A DNA stretch of 64,000 bases, from assembly GCA_963678235.1 (NCBI GenBank), contig OY782766.1, positions 2,480,001 to 2,544,000 of the forward strand, written 5' to 3'. Below are positions 9,104 to 17,399 of the stretch, one piece after another. The notes below the pieces were generated by a model. That model saw only the letters and a program-made list of their open reading frames with translations, did not search any database and was not told where the DNA came from. Source of the DNA: JABMQB01 sp963678235. GTDB taxonomy: Bacteria > Bacteroidota > Bacteroidia > Bacteroidales > Prolixibacteraceae. A program made the position numbers and the translations under genes. Position 1 is the first letter of the stretch. Each line of letters begins with the position of its first letter.

Positions 9104-9787
9104 ATAATATTTCTACTATTTCTTGGGATTCAGCCAAGGTCTCAAAATATTGATAATATTTCTAGGAAAATTTGTGATTCAATTCGACAAATATCGACTG
9201 AAAAAAATGACTCAATTGAAATAATTCGCAGACAAATTGAAATTCAAAGTGGCATTTTACAGGATACTGTTTTGTTACTTGATTTATCGAAGGGAAATGT
9301 TAAAAATAATATCAATGTTCTTAACTATAAACTAAATAGAAATCTTAATCGAACTTGCTCAGACTATAAACTTAAAAACTCTGTACTATTAGGTCTTACT
9401 CAAATATTAGACGTAGAAGGTATTTTAACCTCTAGTGAGATAGATAGTATTGAAAATTCTGCAAAAGACTTGTTGAAACAAAAAAAAGTAAGATTGTTAA
9501 TAGTAACGATAGATAATTTCTTTCCATACAAGGATATTTATAATTACGCTAAAAATCAAGGGAATACCTGGCATATTGGTACAGAATATGAAAAGGGGGG
9601 GATTGTTTTAATATTGAGTAAGTCTTTAAGGAAAGTTCAAATATCCACATCTCATATTTCGCAGAAATATTTAACGGACATAGAATGTCAAGAGATCATA
9701 GATAACACATTAATTCCAAGATTTAAGAATGGAGAATATTATAAAGCAATTTTAGATTTTATTTATGAAGTAAAAACAAAAATATAA
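9047..9787 (+). CDS. TPM-domain exported protein, 5' end replaced by the insertion sequence
   Basis: The open frame of 246 codons has no ATG near its beginning; it starts at a TTG lying inside the insertion sequence, whose right end supplies the first 19 codons. Host-derived sequence begins at 9104. The region from about LTSSEIDSIENSAKDLL to the end is a TPM (YgcG-like) domain with VRLLIVTIDN and GGIVLILSKSLRKVQISTS. Such domains are exported and implicated in photosystem repair or respiratory complex assembly in other organisms; the role here is unknown. The original protein was probably about 233 residues with its own signal peptide. The IS-derived start still leaves the hydrophobic segment LLIIFLLFLG, so residual expression is conceivable. 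An attC-like repeat follows. Confidence 0.7.
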   Translation: MKGNRKGVPSFNYFSRTLLIIFLLFLGIQPRSQNIDNISRKICDSIRQISTEKNDSIEIIRRQIEIQSGILQDTVLLLDLSKGNVKNNINVLNYKLNRNLNRTCSDYKLKNSVLLGLTQILDVEGILTSSEIDSIENSAKDLLKQKKVRLLIVTIDNFFPYKDIYNYAKNQGNTWHIGTEYEKGGIVLILSKSLRKVQISTSHISQKYLTDIECQEIIDNTLIPRFKNGEYYKAILDFIYEVKTKI

Positions 9788-9790
9788 TTA

Positions 9791-9928
9791 CGTTGCACAA
9801 CAAAAAACATAGTGCATTTGGCATATTGTACTAAATATGAAGGTGATAGCAATAAAGAAACATAGAAATAAATTGAAAAATTAGAGCGTTGAAATGCCAA
9901 ACGCACCATATTCAAACTGTTCAAGCAC
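9791..9928. repeat. Second attC-like imperfect inverted repeat, behind the TPM gene
   Basis: Begins three bases after the TPM stop. The left arm (about 9791-9826, with GTTGCACAACA, CATAGTGCATTTGGCAT) pairs with the right arm (about 9891-9925, with AATGCCAAACGCACCATATT and CTGTTCAAGCA). GTGCATTTGGCAT and ATGCCAAACGCAC are complementary except for one G-T type position. The 5' edge, ATAATTACGTTGCACAACAA, is nearly the same as that of the repeat at 7499, although the inner arms differ, the pattern expected for attC sites of different cassettes. Confidence 0.55.
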
Positions 9929-9974
9929 ATTCAGTTAATGGAACTAATGCGGAGAATAAAAACGCTAATCCCCT

Positions 9975-10004
9975 TATATTTGCGATAAATAGTTACTATA
10001 TTTG
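9975..10004 (+). promoter_or_regulatory. Probable Bacteroidota-type promoter of the Fic gene
   Basis: TATATTTG at 9997-10004 matches the TAnnTTTG -7 box and lies 19 bp before the Fic ATG. A second TATATTTG at 9975-9982 gives a 22-bp direct repeat. A good -33 element at standard spacing was not found. Confidence 0.4.
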
Positions 10005-10022
10005 TCGCAGATTTAATGCGAA

Positions 10023-11123
10023 ATGGCAAAATACATCTATCAATACAGCAATTGGCCCAATTTTACCTGGGATGAAAAAGAAATCCAGGGATTATTAGGA
10101 AAAGTACGGCATTTACAAGGAAAGCTTTTCGGACAAATGAGTGCTCTTGGATTTTCTGTTAAAGAAGAAGCAATACTTTCTACTCTAACCCTTGATGTGT
10201 TGAAATCGTCTGAAATTGAAGGGGAAATCCTAAACTATCAACAAGTTCGGTCATCAATTGCACGCAGACTTGGAATTGATTATGCAGGAATGGTTTATTC
10301 TGACAGGGTAATTGAAGGTGTTGTTGAAATGATGCTTGATGCCACACAAAACTATCTTAATTCGTTGGATGATGAAAGGTTATTTGGTTGGCACGCTGCC
10401 CTCTTTCCAACGGGCAGAAGTGGAATGCTTAAAATTGATGTTGCCCGTTATCGTAGTGGAGAAATGCAAGTGGTTTCCGGTGCAATGGGTAAAGAAAAAA
10501 TACATTATCAGGCACCTCCTCCAGCAGTAGTAAAATTTGAAATGGATAGATTTCTTAAATGGTTTGAGAATGAAAATAGGTTGGATTTAGTCCTAAAATC
10601 GGCAATTGCCCACTTTTGGTTTATCATTATACACCCTTTTGATGATGGCAATGGGCGTATAGCAAGAGCTTTATCTGATTTGCTTCTTGCCCGTTCGGAC
10701 GAAAGTTCACAAAGATTCTACAGTTTGTCGAACCAAATACTTCAAGAAAAAAAAGAATACTATGAGATACTACAAAAAACACAATTTAGTGATGGAGATA
10801 TTACGAACTGGTTAGTTTGGTATTTAAAATGCCTGTATAGGGCATTACAAAACTCAACGGAATCAATCCAAAATGTGCTTCATAAAACTGAGTTTTGGGA
10901 TAAACATAAAGAAACAGCCTTAAATGCCCGCCAAAGATTGATGATCAATAAATTATTCGATGGGTTTGAAGGTAAATTAAAATCGTCAAAATGGTCAAAA
11001 ATTGCTAAATGCTCAAGCGACACAGCTTTAAGGGATATTCAGGACTTAATAAATAAAAATATTTTGAAAAAAACAGATGGTGGCGGACGAAGTACCAGTT
11101 ATGAGTTGAAGGAAATAGAATAG
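10023..11123 (+). CDS. Fic-domain AMPylase-type protein with N-terminal DUF4172 and C-terminal winged helix
   Basis: 366 residues. The N-terminus (YIYQYSNWPNFTW) is the DUF4172-type extension seen in many Fic proteins. The Fic core has the catalytic motif HPFDDGNGR at about residues 204-212, fully matching HPFx(D/E)GN(G/K)R. An N-terminal inhibitory helix motif (S/T)xxxE(G/N) is present as SSEIEG at residues 62-67, so this is a class II, self-inhibited enzyme. The last 60 residues (SSDTALRDIQDLINKNILKKT) form a winged-helix DNA-binding domain. It should transfer AMP or a related nucleotide moiety to a protein hydroxyl; the target is unknown. No antitoxin partner gene is adjacent, fitting cis inhibition. 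Confidence 0.9.
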   Translation: MAKYIYQYSNWPNFTWDEKEIQGLLGKVRHLQGKLFGQMSALGFSVKEEAILSTLTLDVLKSSEIEGEILNYQQVRSSIARRLGIDYAGMVYSDRVIEGVVEMMLDATQNYLNSLDDERLFGWHAALFPTGRSGMLKIDVARYRSGEMQVVSGAMGKEKIHYQAPPPAVVKFEMDRFLKWFENENRLDLVLKSAIAHFWFIIIHPFDDGNGRIARALSDLLLARSDESSQRFYSLSNQILQEKKEYYEILQKTQFSDGDITNWLVWYLKCLYRALQNSTESIQNVLHKTEFWDKHKETALNARQRLMINKLFDGFEGKLKSSKWSKIAKCSSDTALRDIQDLINKNILKKTDGGGRSTSYELKEIE

Positions 11124-11195
11124 TAGAGCATAATTTGTACTAAACTAAAATCGAATTGTTTTTAACAGATGAACAAAGATGTTGATGACACTTAA

Positions 11196-11657
11196 TCAGG
11201 CTTTTCGCATCCTGTCCATATCGCGTTTGGCATCTTTTAGTTTAAGGCTTTCGCGCTTATCATAGGTCTTTTTACCCTTTGCAAGGGCAATGACAATTTT
11301 TGCCAAACCACGTTCATTAACAAACATTTTTACCGGAACAATGGTCAAACCCGACTCACGGACTTTTTTTTGAAGCTTCTCCAATTCTTTTTTGTTGAGC
11401 AATAATTTCCGGTCGCGCCGGGCTTCATGGTTATTATGCGTGCCATATTCATACTCTGAAATATGCAGGTTTTTTACATACAATTCATTGCTGAAATTAA
11501 ACTGGCAATACGACTCCCCCATATTCACCTTCCCGCCACGGATCGATTTTATTTCGGTTCCAACAAGCTGGATTCCTGCCACAAAGGTTTCGATGAGTTC
11601 GTACTCGAACGTAACCTTTCTGTTTTTTATATTGACATTTGCTGTTTTATGTGCCAT
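11196..11657 (-). CDS. smpB: SsrA-binding protein SmpB
   Basis: 153 residues, standard length. Conserved SmpB segments are visible: FVAGIQLVGTEIKSIRGGKVNMGESYC near the N-terminus, then HNNHEARRDRKLLLNKKE, and the basic C-terminal tail KGKKTYDKRESLKLKDAKRD that follows the mRNA path in the ribosome. It binds tmRNA and delivers it to stalled ribosomes for trans-translation. Its start abuts the stop of the Yip1 gene, so the two are probably co-transcribed. Confidence 0.96.
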   Translation of the reverse strand: MAHKTANVNIKNRKVTFEYELIETFVAGIQLVGTEIKSIRGGKVNMGESYCQFNFSNELYVKNLHISEYEYGTHNNHEARRDRKLLLNKKELEKLQKKVRESGLTIVPVKMFVNERGLAKIVIALAKGKKTYDKRESLKLKDAKRDMDRMRKA

Positions 11658-12218
11658 CTAAATAAAGGATACAAAGATTTTCCAAAGTAATATGCTTAGG
11701 AATGCAAACACAAATAAATTGAGCAAAGCAGTGCTCAACACATATCCGCTTTCTTTTTTATATGGGATATCAAGAAGCGCTTTAACCCCTGTCCAGAAAA
11801 TAAAGATGCTGTACAATCCCAAAACATCCACTACATAAAGCCCTGGAAACAAGCCGGTAAGTATCGACACCAACAAAAACGGTGTCAATGAAAAAACAAC
11901 CAGTTTTTGAGCAATCAACTTATTTTTTTCACCTCCAAAATTGGGCATTAATTCGTTGACCAAAAACACGGATATAAAATATTGCAGAATAAAAACCACC
12001 AACTCGTTCAGTGCTTTAAAAATCGCAAAACGATAATAAAAATTAGCACTTCCGAACCAGGCTCCCAGAAAAACAGCCAATGATGCAAGTACCGCCAAAG
12101 GCAAATAATACTGTACAAACAGTTTTGTGCCAACTTCAGGTGATTTTACTTTCTCCCAAAATTTAGCGGGGCTCAAAATAACATCTTTTATGTATTGTAC
12201 TATTTCCGAAATTGGCAT
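11658..12218 (-). CDS. Yip1-domain integral membrane protein
   Basis: 186 residues with about five hydrophobic segments (from LAVLASLAVFLGAWFG through FVFAFLSILLWKIFVSF). The N-terminal ILSPAKFWEKVKSPE before the first helix and the overall pattern match the Yip1/YIF1-like membrane family, common in Bacteroidota and functionally uncharacterised. It lies between uvrB and smpB on the same strand and touches smpB. No enzymatic motif is visible. Confidence 0.75.
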   Translation of the reverse strand: MPISEIVQYIKDVILSPAKFWEKVKSPEVGTKLFVQYYLPLAVLASLAVFLGAWFGSANFYYRFAIFKALNELVVFILQYFISVFLVNELMPNFGGEKNKLIAQKLVVFSLTPFLLVSILTGLFPGLYVVDVLGLYSIFIFWTGVKALLDIPYKKESGYVLSTALLNLFVFAFLSILLWKIFVSFI

Positions 12219-12283
12219 TGTTTTCAGTTCTTTTGTTTGTGTACAAAATTACATTTCCCTTTTGAACCTGAAAGGATGTTTCC

Positions 12284-14305
12284 CTATTTTTTCTTTTCTT
12301 TTAATAATTCCTGCAGCTTATACATTTCATCCCTCAAGCGCGCCGCTTCAATAAAATCAAGCTCTTTTGCTGCTGCCTGCATTTGTTTTTTTGTTTTTTG
12401 AATGGTCTTCTCCAGGGCATCGGCACTCATATATTTCACCACCGGATCAGCCGCAACATCCACGATGGTTTCATCCCTGTCATAATAACGGTTATTTTTT
12501 TCTTTGTTGTGTTCATAACCCACAATTTCGCGGCTTGCTTTCACAATCTGAGTTGGTGTAATATTATTTTCTTCGTTGTACTTTAATTGTTTTTCGCGGC
12601 GATGATTGGTCGAGTCAATGGTTTTTTGCATCGAAGCTGTAATTTTATCGGCATACATAATCACCTTACCATTCAGGTTTCGGGCAGCCCTACCGGCTGT
12701 TTGGGTGAGCGAACGTTCCGAACGTAAAAATCCTTCTTTGTCGGCATCGAGAATAGCCACCAGTGACACTTCCGGTAGATCGAGCCCTTCGCGGAGCAGG
12801 TTGATTCCAACCAACACATCAAATTCGCCATTTCTCAACCCTTCCAGAATTTCAATACGCTCAAGGGTATCCACATCCGAATGGATGTAGCGGGTTTTCA
12901 CATCCAGGTTCAATAAATATTTGGTGAGCTCTTCCGCCATACGTTTGGTAAGTGTTGTAACCAGCACCCGTTCGTTTTGCTCAATCCGTAAATTTATTTC
13001 GTGAAGCAGGTCATCAATTTGGTTCAAACTTGGCCGCACGTCAATCATCGGATCAATCAATCCGGTTGGGCGAATCACCTGTTCAACCACCACCCCTTCG
13101 CATAGGTTAAGTTCATAATCGGCTGGTGTGGCACTCACAAAAACCATTTGGTTGACAATCCCCTCAAACTCTTCGAACTTAAGCGGACGGTTATCAATTG
13201 CAGCGGGCAAGCGAAATGCATATTCCACCAAATTAACTTTTCGCGAATAATCGCCGCCATACATTGCCCTTATTTGCGAAATGGTCACATGGCTTTCATC
13301 GATAATGGTTAAAAAATCGTTTGGGAAATAATCCAACAAACAAAATGGGCGTGTTCCGGGTTCCCTTCCGTCAAAATAACGCGAATAATTTTCAATTCCG
13401 GGGCAGTAACCGAGCTCTTTCATCATTTCCATGTCGTATTCAACACGCTCCTGAATCCGCTTTGCCTCCAAGGGTTTGCCCTGATCTTTAAAAAATTCGA
13501 TTTGTTTTACCAGGTCATCCTGTATCTGTCTAATGGCAGAATTCATGCGCTCTTTGGTGGTCACAAATATATTTGCCGGGTAGATGACCACATGCTCCAA
13601 CTCCTCGATTATTTGTCCTGAAACCGGATCGAAAGAATACAACTCTTCAATTTCATCGCCCCAGAAAATAATTTTATACGCCGTATCGGCATAAGCCGGA
13701 AAAACATCCACAGTATCGCCCTTCACCCTGAAATTACCACGTTCAAAATCGTATTCGCTTCTTGAATAAATGGCATCAACCAGTTGCCTAAGAAAAATAT
13801 TCCGACCAACATTCTGCGCTTTTGCGATGGTGATCACGTTGGCATGAAAATCATCCGGGTTTCCAATACCATATAGGCACGAAACCGATGAAACCACAAT
13901 AACATCGCGCCTGCCCGAAAGCAAAGCCGAGGTAGTTGAAAGCCTTAATTTCTCAATATCTTTATTAATGGAAAGGTCTTTTTCAATGTACGTATTGGTG
14001 ACCGGCAAATAAGCTTCAGGCTGGTAATAATCATAATAGGACACAAAATACTCCACAGAATTGTTTGGAAAAAACTGTTTCATTTCGCTGTACAATTGAG
14101 CAGCAAGCGTTTTATTATGGCTGAGTATCAACGTAGGCCGTTTTACCCGTTCAATAACATTTGCCATGGTAAACGTTTTACCAGATCCAGTTACTCCGAG
14201 CAAAGTTTGAAACTGATCGCCCCGGTTAATCCCTTCTTCCAATTGTTTAATGGCTTCCGGTTGATCTCCAGTTGGTTTGTATTCCGATATTACCTTAAAA
14301 TCCAT
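12284..14305 (-). CDS. uvrB: Excinuclease ABC subunit B
   Basis: 673 residues, full length. Helicase motif I appears as GVTGSGKTFTMANV, the beta-hairpin that probes the DNA duplex as YYDYYQPEAYLP, the DEAD-like box as IIDESHVT, motif VI as QTAGRAARN, and a C-terminal UVR motif (EAARLRDEMYKLQELL) that contacts UvrC. It is the damage-verification helicase of nucleotide excision repair. It starts 3 bp after the stop of the upstream nuclease/phosphatase gene, suggesting translational coupling. uvrA and uvrC are not in the window. Confidence 0.97.
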   Translation of the reverse strand: MDFKVISEYKPTGDQPEAIKQLEEGINRGDQFQTLLGVTGSGKTFTMANVIERVKRPTLILSHNKTLAAQLYSEMKQFFPNNSVEYFVSYYDYYQPEAYLPVTNTYIEKDLSINKDIEKLRLSTTSALLSGRRDVIVVSSVSCLYGIGNPDDFHANVITIAKAQNVGRNIFLRQLVDAIYSRSEYDFERGNFRVKGDTVDVFPAYADTAYKIIFWGDEIEELYSFDPVSGQIIEELEHVVIYPANIFVTTKERMNSAIRQIQDDLVKQIEFFKDQGKPLEAKRIQERVEYDMEMMKELGYCPGIENYSRYFDGREPGTRPFCLLDYFPNDFLTIIDESHVTISQIRAMYGGDYSRKVNLVEYAFRLPAAIDNRPLKFEEFEGIVNQMVFVSATPADYELNLCEGVVVEQVIRPTGLIDPMIDVRPSLNQIDDLLHEINLRIEQNERVLVTTLTKRMAEELTKYLLNLDVKTRYIHSDVDTLERIEILEGLRNGEFDVLVGINLLREGLDLPEVSLVAILDADKEGFLRSERSLTQTAGRAARNLNGKVIMYADKITASMQKTIDSTNHRREKQLKYNEENNITPTQIVKASREIVGYEHNKEKNNRYYDRDETIVDVAADPVVKYMSADALEKTIQKTKKQMQAAAKELDFIEAARLRDEMYKLQELLKEKKK

Positions 14306-14308
14306 ATT

Positions 14309-15322
14309 TTATCTTGAAAGACGAATATAAACGGGAAAATGATCGCTTATCCCGCCGTAATAATTTGGGCCTCCATAGGTTCTGTTTGGCGAAACCTCAC
14401 CATTTTGATTTGTATATTCCATCCAATCCTGGCTAAACACATGGCCTTTTTTATCCATACAGCCAAAACCTTTCCCATCAAACAACGCTCTCGAAACAAT
14501 GATATTGTCCAACATGTTCCAATCGCCCCTGAAGTTATACGTGCCTTTTCCTTCCTCGTATGCGGGAGCCATCATATTTATTAATTGACTGTTTGCATCT
14601 AACTCCAGCGAAGCTTGAAGGGTTTCCCTGATGCTTTTATTTCCGGGTTCATCGTTCATATCGCCCATTATTACAATGTTTGCATTTGGGTTATTCGCAA
14701 AAATTGAGTCGGTTTTAGCTTTTACCAACGATGCAACAAACATTCTGTTGGGTTCCGTTTTTTCATTTCCCCCAATACGGGATGGCCAGTGGTTCACAAA
14801 AAAATGGAATACCTCTTTATTACTCATTTTTGCTTCTACATAAAGTATATCTCGTGTAAAATAATCCGGCTCATCGGGGAAAGACACATTGATTGGCTCA
14901 CTTTTAACGACTTCCACTTCCGCTGTATTATATGCCAGTGCACAATCAATTCCCCTAAAATCAGGACTCTCGTAATGAACTATACCATAATTTTTTGAAG
15001 CAAATTCCCCGTTCTTAAAAAGTTCCTCCACTACTTTTTTGTTCTCAACTTCGCATAATCCAATTACTTCAGGAAGCTCCTGCACGTTTATGGCACTCAA
15101 AACTTTCGAAAGATCGGATAACTTCTTGTCATATCTTTCTTGTGTCCAATTTTTTCGTCCATTTGGGGTAAACTCTTCGTCCTGTTTATCTTCTTCATCA
15201 ATCAAATCGAACAGGTTTTCAACATTGTAAGAAACTATGGTCAGGTTTTTCTCTGGATTGTACTTTTTCTCAGAACACGATAGGACAAAAAACAAAACGG
15301 CAATCAAAAAAGAAACTTTCAT
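14309..15322 (-). CDS. Endonuclease/exonuclease/phosphatase-family lipoprotein
   Basis: 337 residues. The N-terminus is a lipoprotein signal (VLFFVLSCSEKK, lipidated Cys16). The EEP fold shows SYNVENLFD, LCEVENKKV (metal-binding Glu), HFFVNHWPSR (catalytic His), IVIMGDMNDEP (Asp/Asn pair) and the terminal SDHFPV (catalytic Asp-His), all key residues of this metal-dependent family. Secreted members act as extracellular nucleases or phosphodiesterases; the substrate here is open. It lies between a HAD phosphatase and uvrB in a minus-strand run. Confidence 0.85.
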   Translation of the reverse strand: MKVSFLIAVLFFVLSCSEKKYNPEKNLTIVSYNVENLFDLIDEEDKQDEEFTPNGRKNWTQERYDKKLSDLSKVLSAINVQELPEVIGLCEVENKKVVEELFKNGEFASKNYGIVHYESPDFRGIDCALAYNTAEVEVVKSEPINVSFPDEPDYFTRDILYVEAKMSNKEVFHFFVNHWPSRIGGNEKTEPNRMFVASLVKAKTDSIFANNPNANIVIMGDMNDEPGNKSIRETLQASLELDANSQLINMMAPAYEEGKGTYNFRGDWNMLDNIIVSRALFDGKGFGCMDKKGHVFSQDWMEYTNQNGEVSPNRTYGGPNYYGGISDHFPVYIRLSR

Positions 15323-15351
15323 TTGACAGAAGTTTAAATATGAATACTAAA

Positions 15352-15936
15352 TTACTGATATTCCAAAATATCGGTCCACATCATGCCGGCAACTTTAGCA
15401 GCATGTATTCCAAGCTTGCTATCTTCAAAAACCTGGCAAAATTGTGGTTCCACTCCCATTAACTCCGAACATCTTAAAAATGTTTCAGGATCAGGTTTAA
15501 ATTTAGATACATCTTCGTTCGAAACCAAAATTTCAAAATATTTGCTTAAACCAACTTCATCCAATGCTTTCCATGAAAGTTTTTTACTTCCCCCGGTACC
15601 AACCGACATTGGCAACTTTCCATGGTATTCTTCAATCACTTCCAACACATTGGCAATGGGTTTTAAGTGAAGCATCGACCTTTCGTATTCTTCTTCTTTT
15701 AAAATAGCTGTTGCTGCCGGATCAGCCGAAATATGGTGCTCTTTAAATATTATTTCCATGGTTTCCTTTGCAGGAACACCAGCAACTTTCTCAAACATTT
15801 GAGGCGTAAAATCAATTCCAAATTCCGCCAGTATTGTTTGATATGCCTTTAAATGCACGGGCATTGTATCTATGATGGTTCCATCTAAATCGAAAATAAG
15901 GGCTTTTGCTTTTGGGTCGACTGGGATTTTTTTCAT
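15352..15936 (-). CDS. HAD-superfamily phosphatase, beta-phosphoglucomutase-like
   Basis: 194 residues. HAD motif I is FDLDGTIIDTMP, with a small helical cap inserted between about residues 30 and 95; motif II is the Thr/Ser in VGTGGSKK, motif III Lys lies in KFKPDPETFL, and motif IV is EDSKLGIHAA. This is the small-cap subfamily I layout of beta-phosphoglucomutase, phosphoglycolate phosphatase and related enzymes. The substrate cannot be told from sequence. It is first of a possible minus-strand operon with the EEP lipoprotein and uvrB. Confidence 0.85.
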   Translation of the reverse strand: MKKIPVDPKAKALIFDLDGTIIDTMPVHLKAYQTILAEFGIDFTPQMFEKVAGVPAKETMEIIFKEHHISADPAATAILKEEEYERSMLHLKPIANVLEVIEEYHGKLPMSVGTGGSKKLSWKALDEVGLSKYFEILVSNEDVSKFKPDPETFLRCSELMGVEPQFCQVFEDSKLGIHAAKVAGMMWTDILEYQ

Positions 15937-16042
15937 GAATAATTATTTAAGTTTGCCCAAAATTAACAATATTGGGAAGCTTAAAAACGATTCCTTTTTT
16001 GTTTGGCAAAAAAATAACAATTTTACTTCATATACTTAAATT

Positions 16043-16453
16043 ATGGATATCACATACCTTTTGCTCACAATTCCCCAATGGATAATCTTTGTAAGCATTG
16101 TTGTAATTGTTTATGGTTGGATTGAGAACAAAAGAATATTTTGGCAGATAGGTGTTCTCGGTCTGGTTCTTTTAAGTGCTTTTGCTTTATATGCACTATT
16201 TAGCAAACTTGTGTCTCCCGATATTTATATTAGCGAAGACGAGCTGGACCAAGATGGATTAAATATGTCAGAAATCCCAAGGGCATTGCATATGGTTCCA
16301 ATTTACTGGGGCTTAGCCCTTAACGGAATACTTTCATTTATCACTTTTATTTCGCTCAAAAACAATAACAAACATTACAAATGGTTAACGGTAGTGACTA
16401 TATTAGTTTGCCTTGCCCTATTTTTTATGCTAATAAATGCATTAAATTCATAA
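16043..16453 (+). CDS. Small integral membrane protein of unknown function
   Basis: 136 residues with four predicted membrane helices: near residues 9-26, 33-52, 87-106 and 113-132. Between helices 2 and 3 is a conserved-looking acidic loop (SEDELDQDGLNMSEIPRALH). No family is recognised. It is a single gene, convergent with the next gene (2 bp between the stops). Confidence 0.6.
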   Translation: MDITYLLLTIPQWIIFVSIVVIVYGWIENKRIFWQIGVLGLVLLSAFALYALFSKLVSPDIYISEDELDQDGLNMSEIPRALHMVPIYWGLALNGILSFITFISLKNNNKHYKWLTVVTILVCLALFFMLINALNS

Positions 16454-16455
16454 GG

Positions 16456-17019
16456 TCATTTTAGCCTTTTGAAATAAGTCTCTAGTTTGTTATTCGCGAT
16501 TAAATTTTCTATTTCTTTAATTGTAAAGTTTCCTTTTTCCGAATTCTTTACATACCAAAACTCTTTAAACGGGTCTTTGTCTAAAATAAGGTCCGATACC
16601 ATATTTCGGGGCATCCCCTTGGCATTATTGTTTAATTCCCATTTATAGTAGTTTTTTATTGATATGTCAAGAAAAACATCGTGGCATGAACAACCCTTAT
16701 CTAAAACATAGCCTTTTGAAAGTTTCACCCTGCATTTATACATGGTATCTTTTGTAAAATAATTATAGCAATCTCCAATATTAAACATCGGAATCCGTTG
16801 AATTTTGCCATTACGATAGGAGCATAAAACATTGTCAAAATAATCTTCGTTTGTTTTATAAATTGCAAAACCAGGGTAAGTACTCAATTTTTCACAATTG
16901 TGATCAACACTTTTTGGCTCAAGTTCCGGTTTATGGCTCGATAAAAGCCGATAGGTAATTGCGAATGCTATTAGCAAAACAAGGATCAATATTGTGTATC
17001 TAAAAAACTTAGGGTTCAT
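16456..17019 (-). CDS. Membrane-anchored protein of unknown function
   Basis: 187 residues with one N-terminal hydrophobic helix (ILILVLLIAFAITYRLL) and a polar remainder, so it is probably anchored in the inner membrane facing the periplasm. Four cysteines occur in the exported part, including the close pair CSCHD after the first two, which could form disulfides. The 3' end converges with the preceding gene. No domain recognised. Confidence 0.55.
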   Translation of the reverse strand: MNPKFFRYTILILVLLIAFAITYRLLSSHKPELEPKSVDHNCEKLSTYPGFAIYKTNEDYFDNVLCSYRNGKIQRIPMFNIGDCYNYFTKDTMYKCRVKLSKGYVLDKGCSCHDVFLDISIKNYYKWELNNNAKGMPRNMVSDLILDKDPFKEFWYVKNSEKGNFTIKEIENLIANNKLETYFKRLK

Positions 17020-17399
17020 AAATCAATTTTAAAGGGTAAAATAAACACAAAAACCGACCCTTTTGCAAAAGTCAGCTCAACGTGTTTCAGACCACAAGAT
17101 ACTACCATTCAAAATTTTAATAAAACATATTCAATATATTACGTATTAATACGAATCAAAATGGGTATTTATACCTGTATGAATGAACCTCTGCTTAAAT
17201 GATTGTTTAAGCACATGGAATTTCGCAAATAATTTGAACTCATGGTTCTATTTTTTTATAGAAAAACAACTAGTATCTTTAAAATGTTAAGATTATAAAG
17301 TTTCATTCGAAAAACGTATGGTAGGAATTAAAGCTGAATTTAAATTTTCTATCTTTCGCCAAATAAAATAAGTATAATATTTGATTAAAATTTAAGGAC
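17020..17399. other. 380-bp AT-rich spacer
   Basis: Divergent spacer between the membrane-anchored protein and the aminotransferase. It is strongly AT-rich. A weak promoter-like stretch (TATAATATTTG near 17371-17381) precedes the aminotransferase start. No gene, repeat or RNA was recognised. Confidence 0.4.

Noticed and set aside
10023..11123. Fic protein as half of a toxin-antitoxin pair
   Set aside because: It carries its own inhibitory SSEIEG motif and no small antitoxin gene precedes or follows it.
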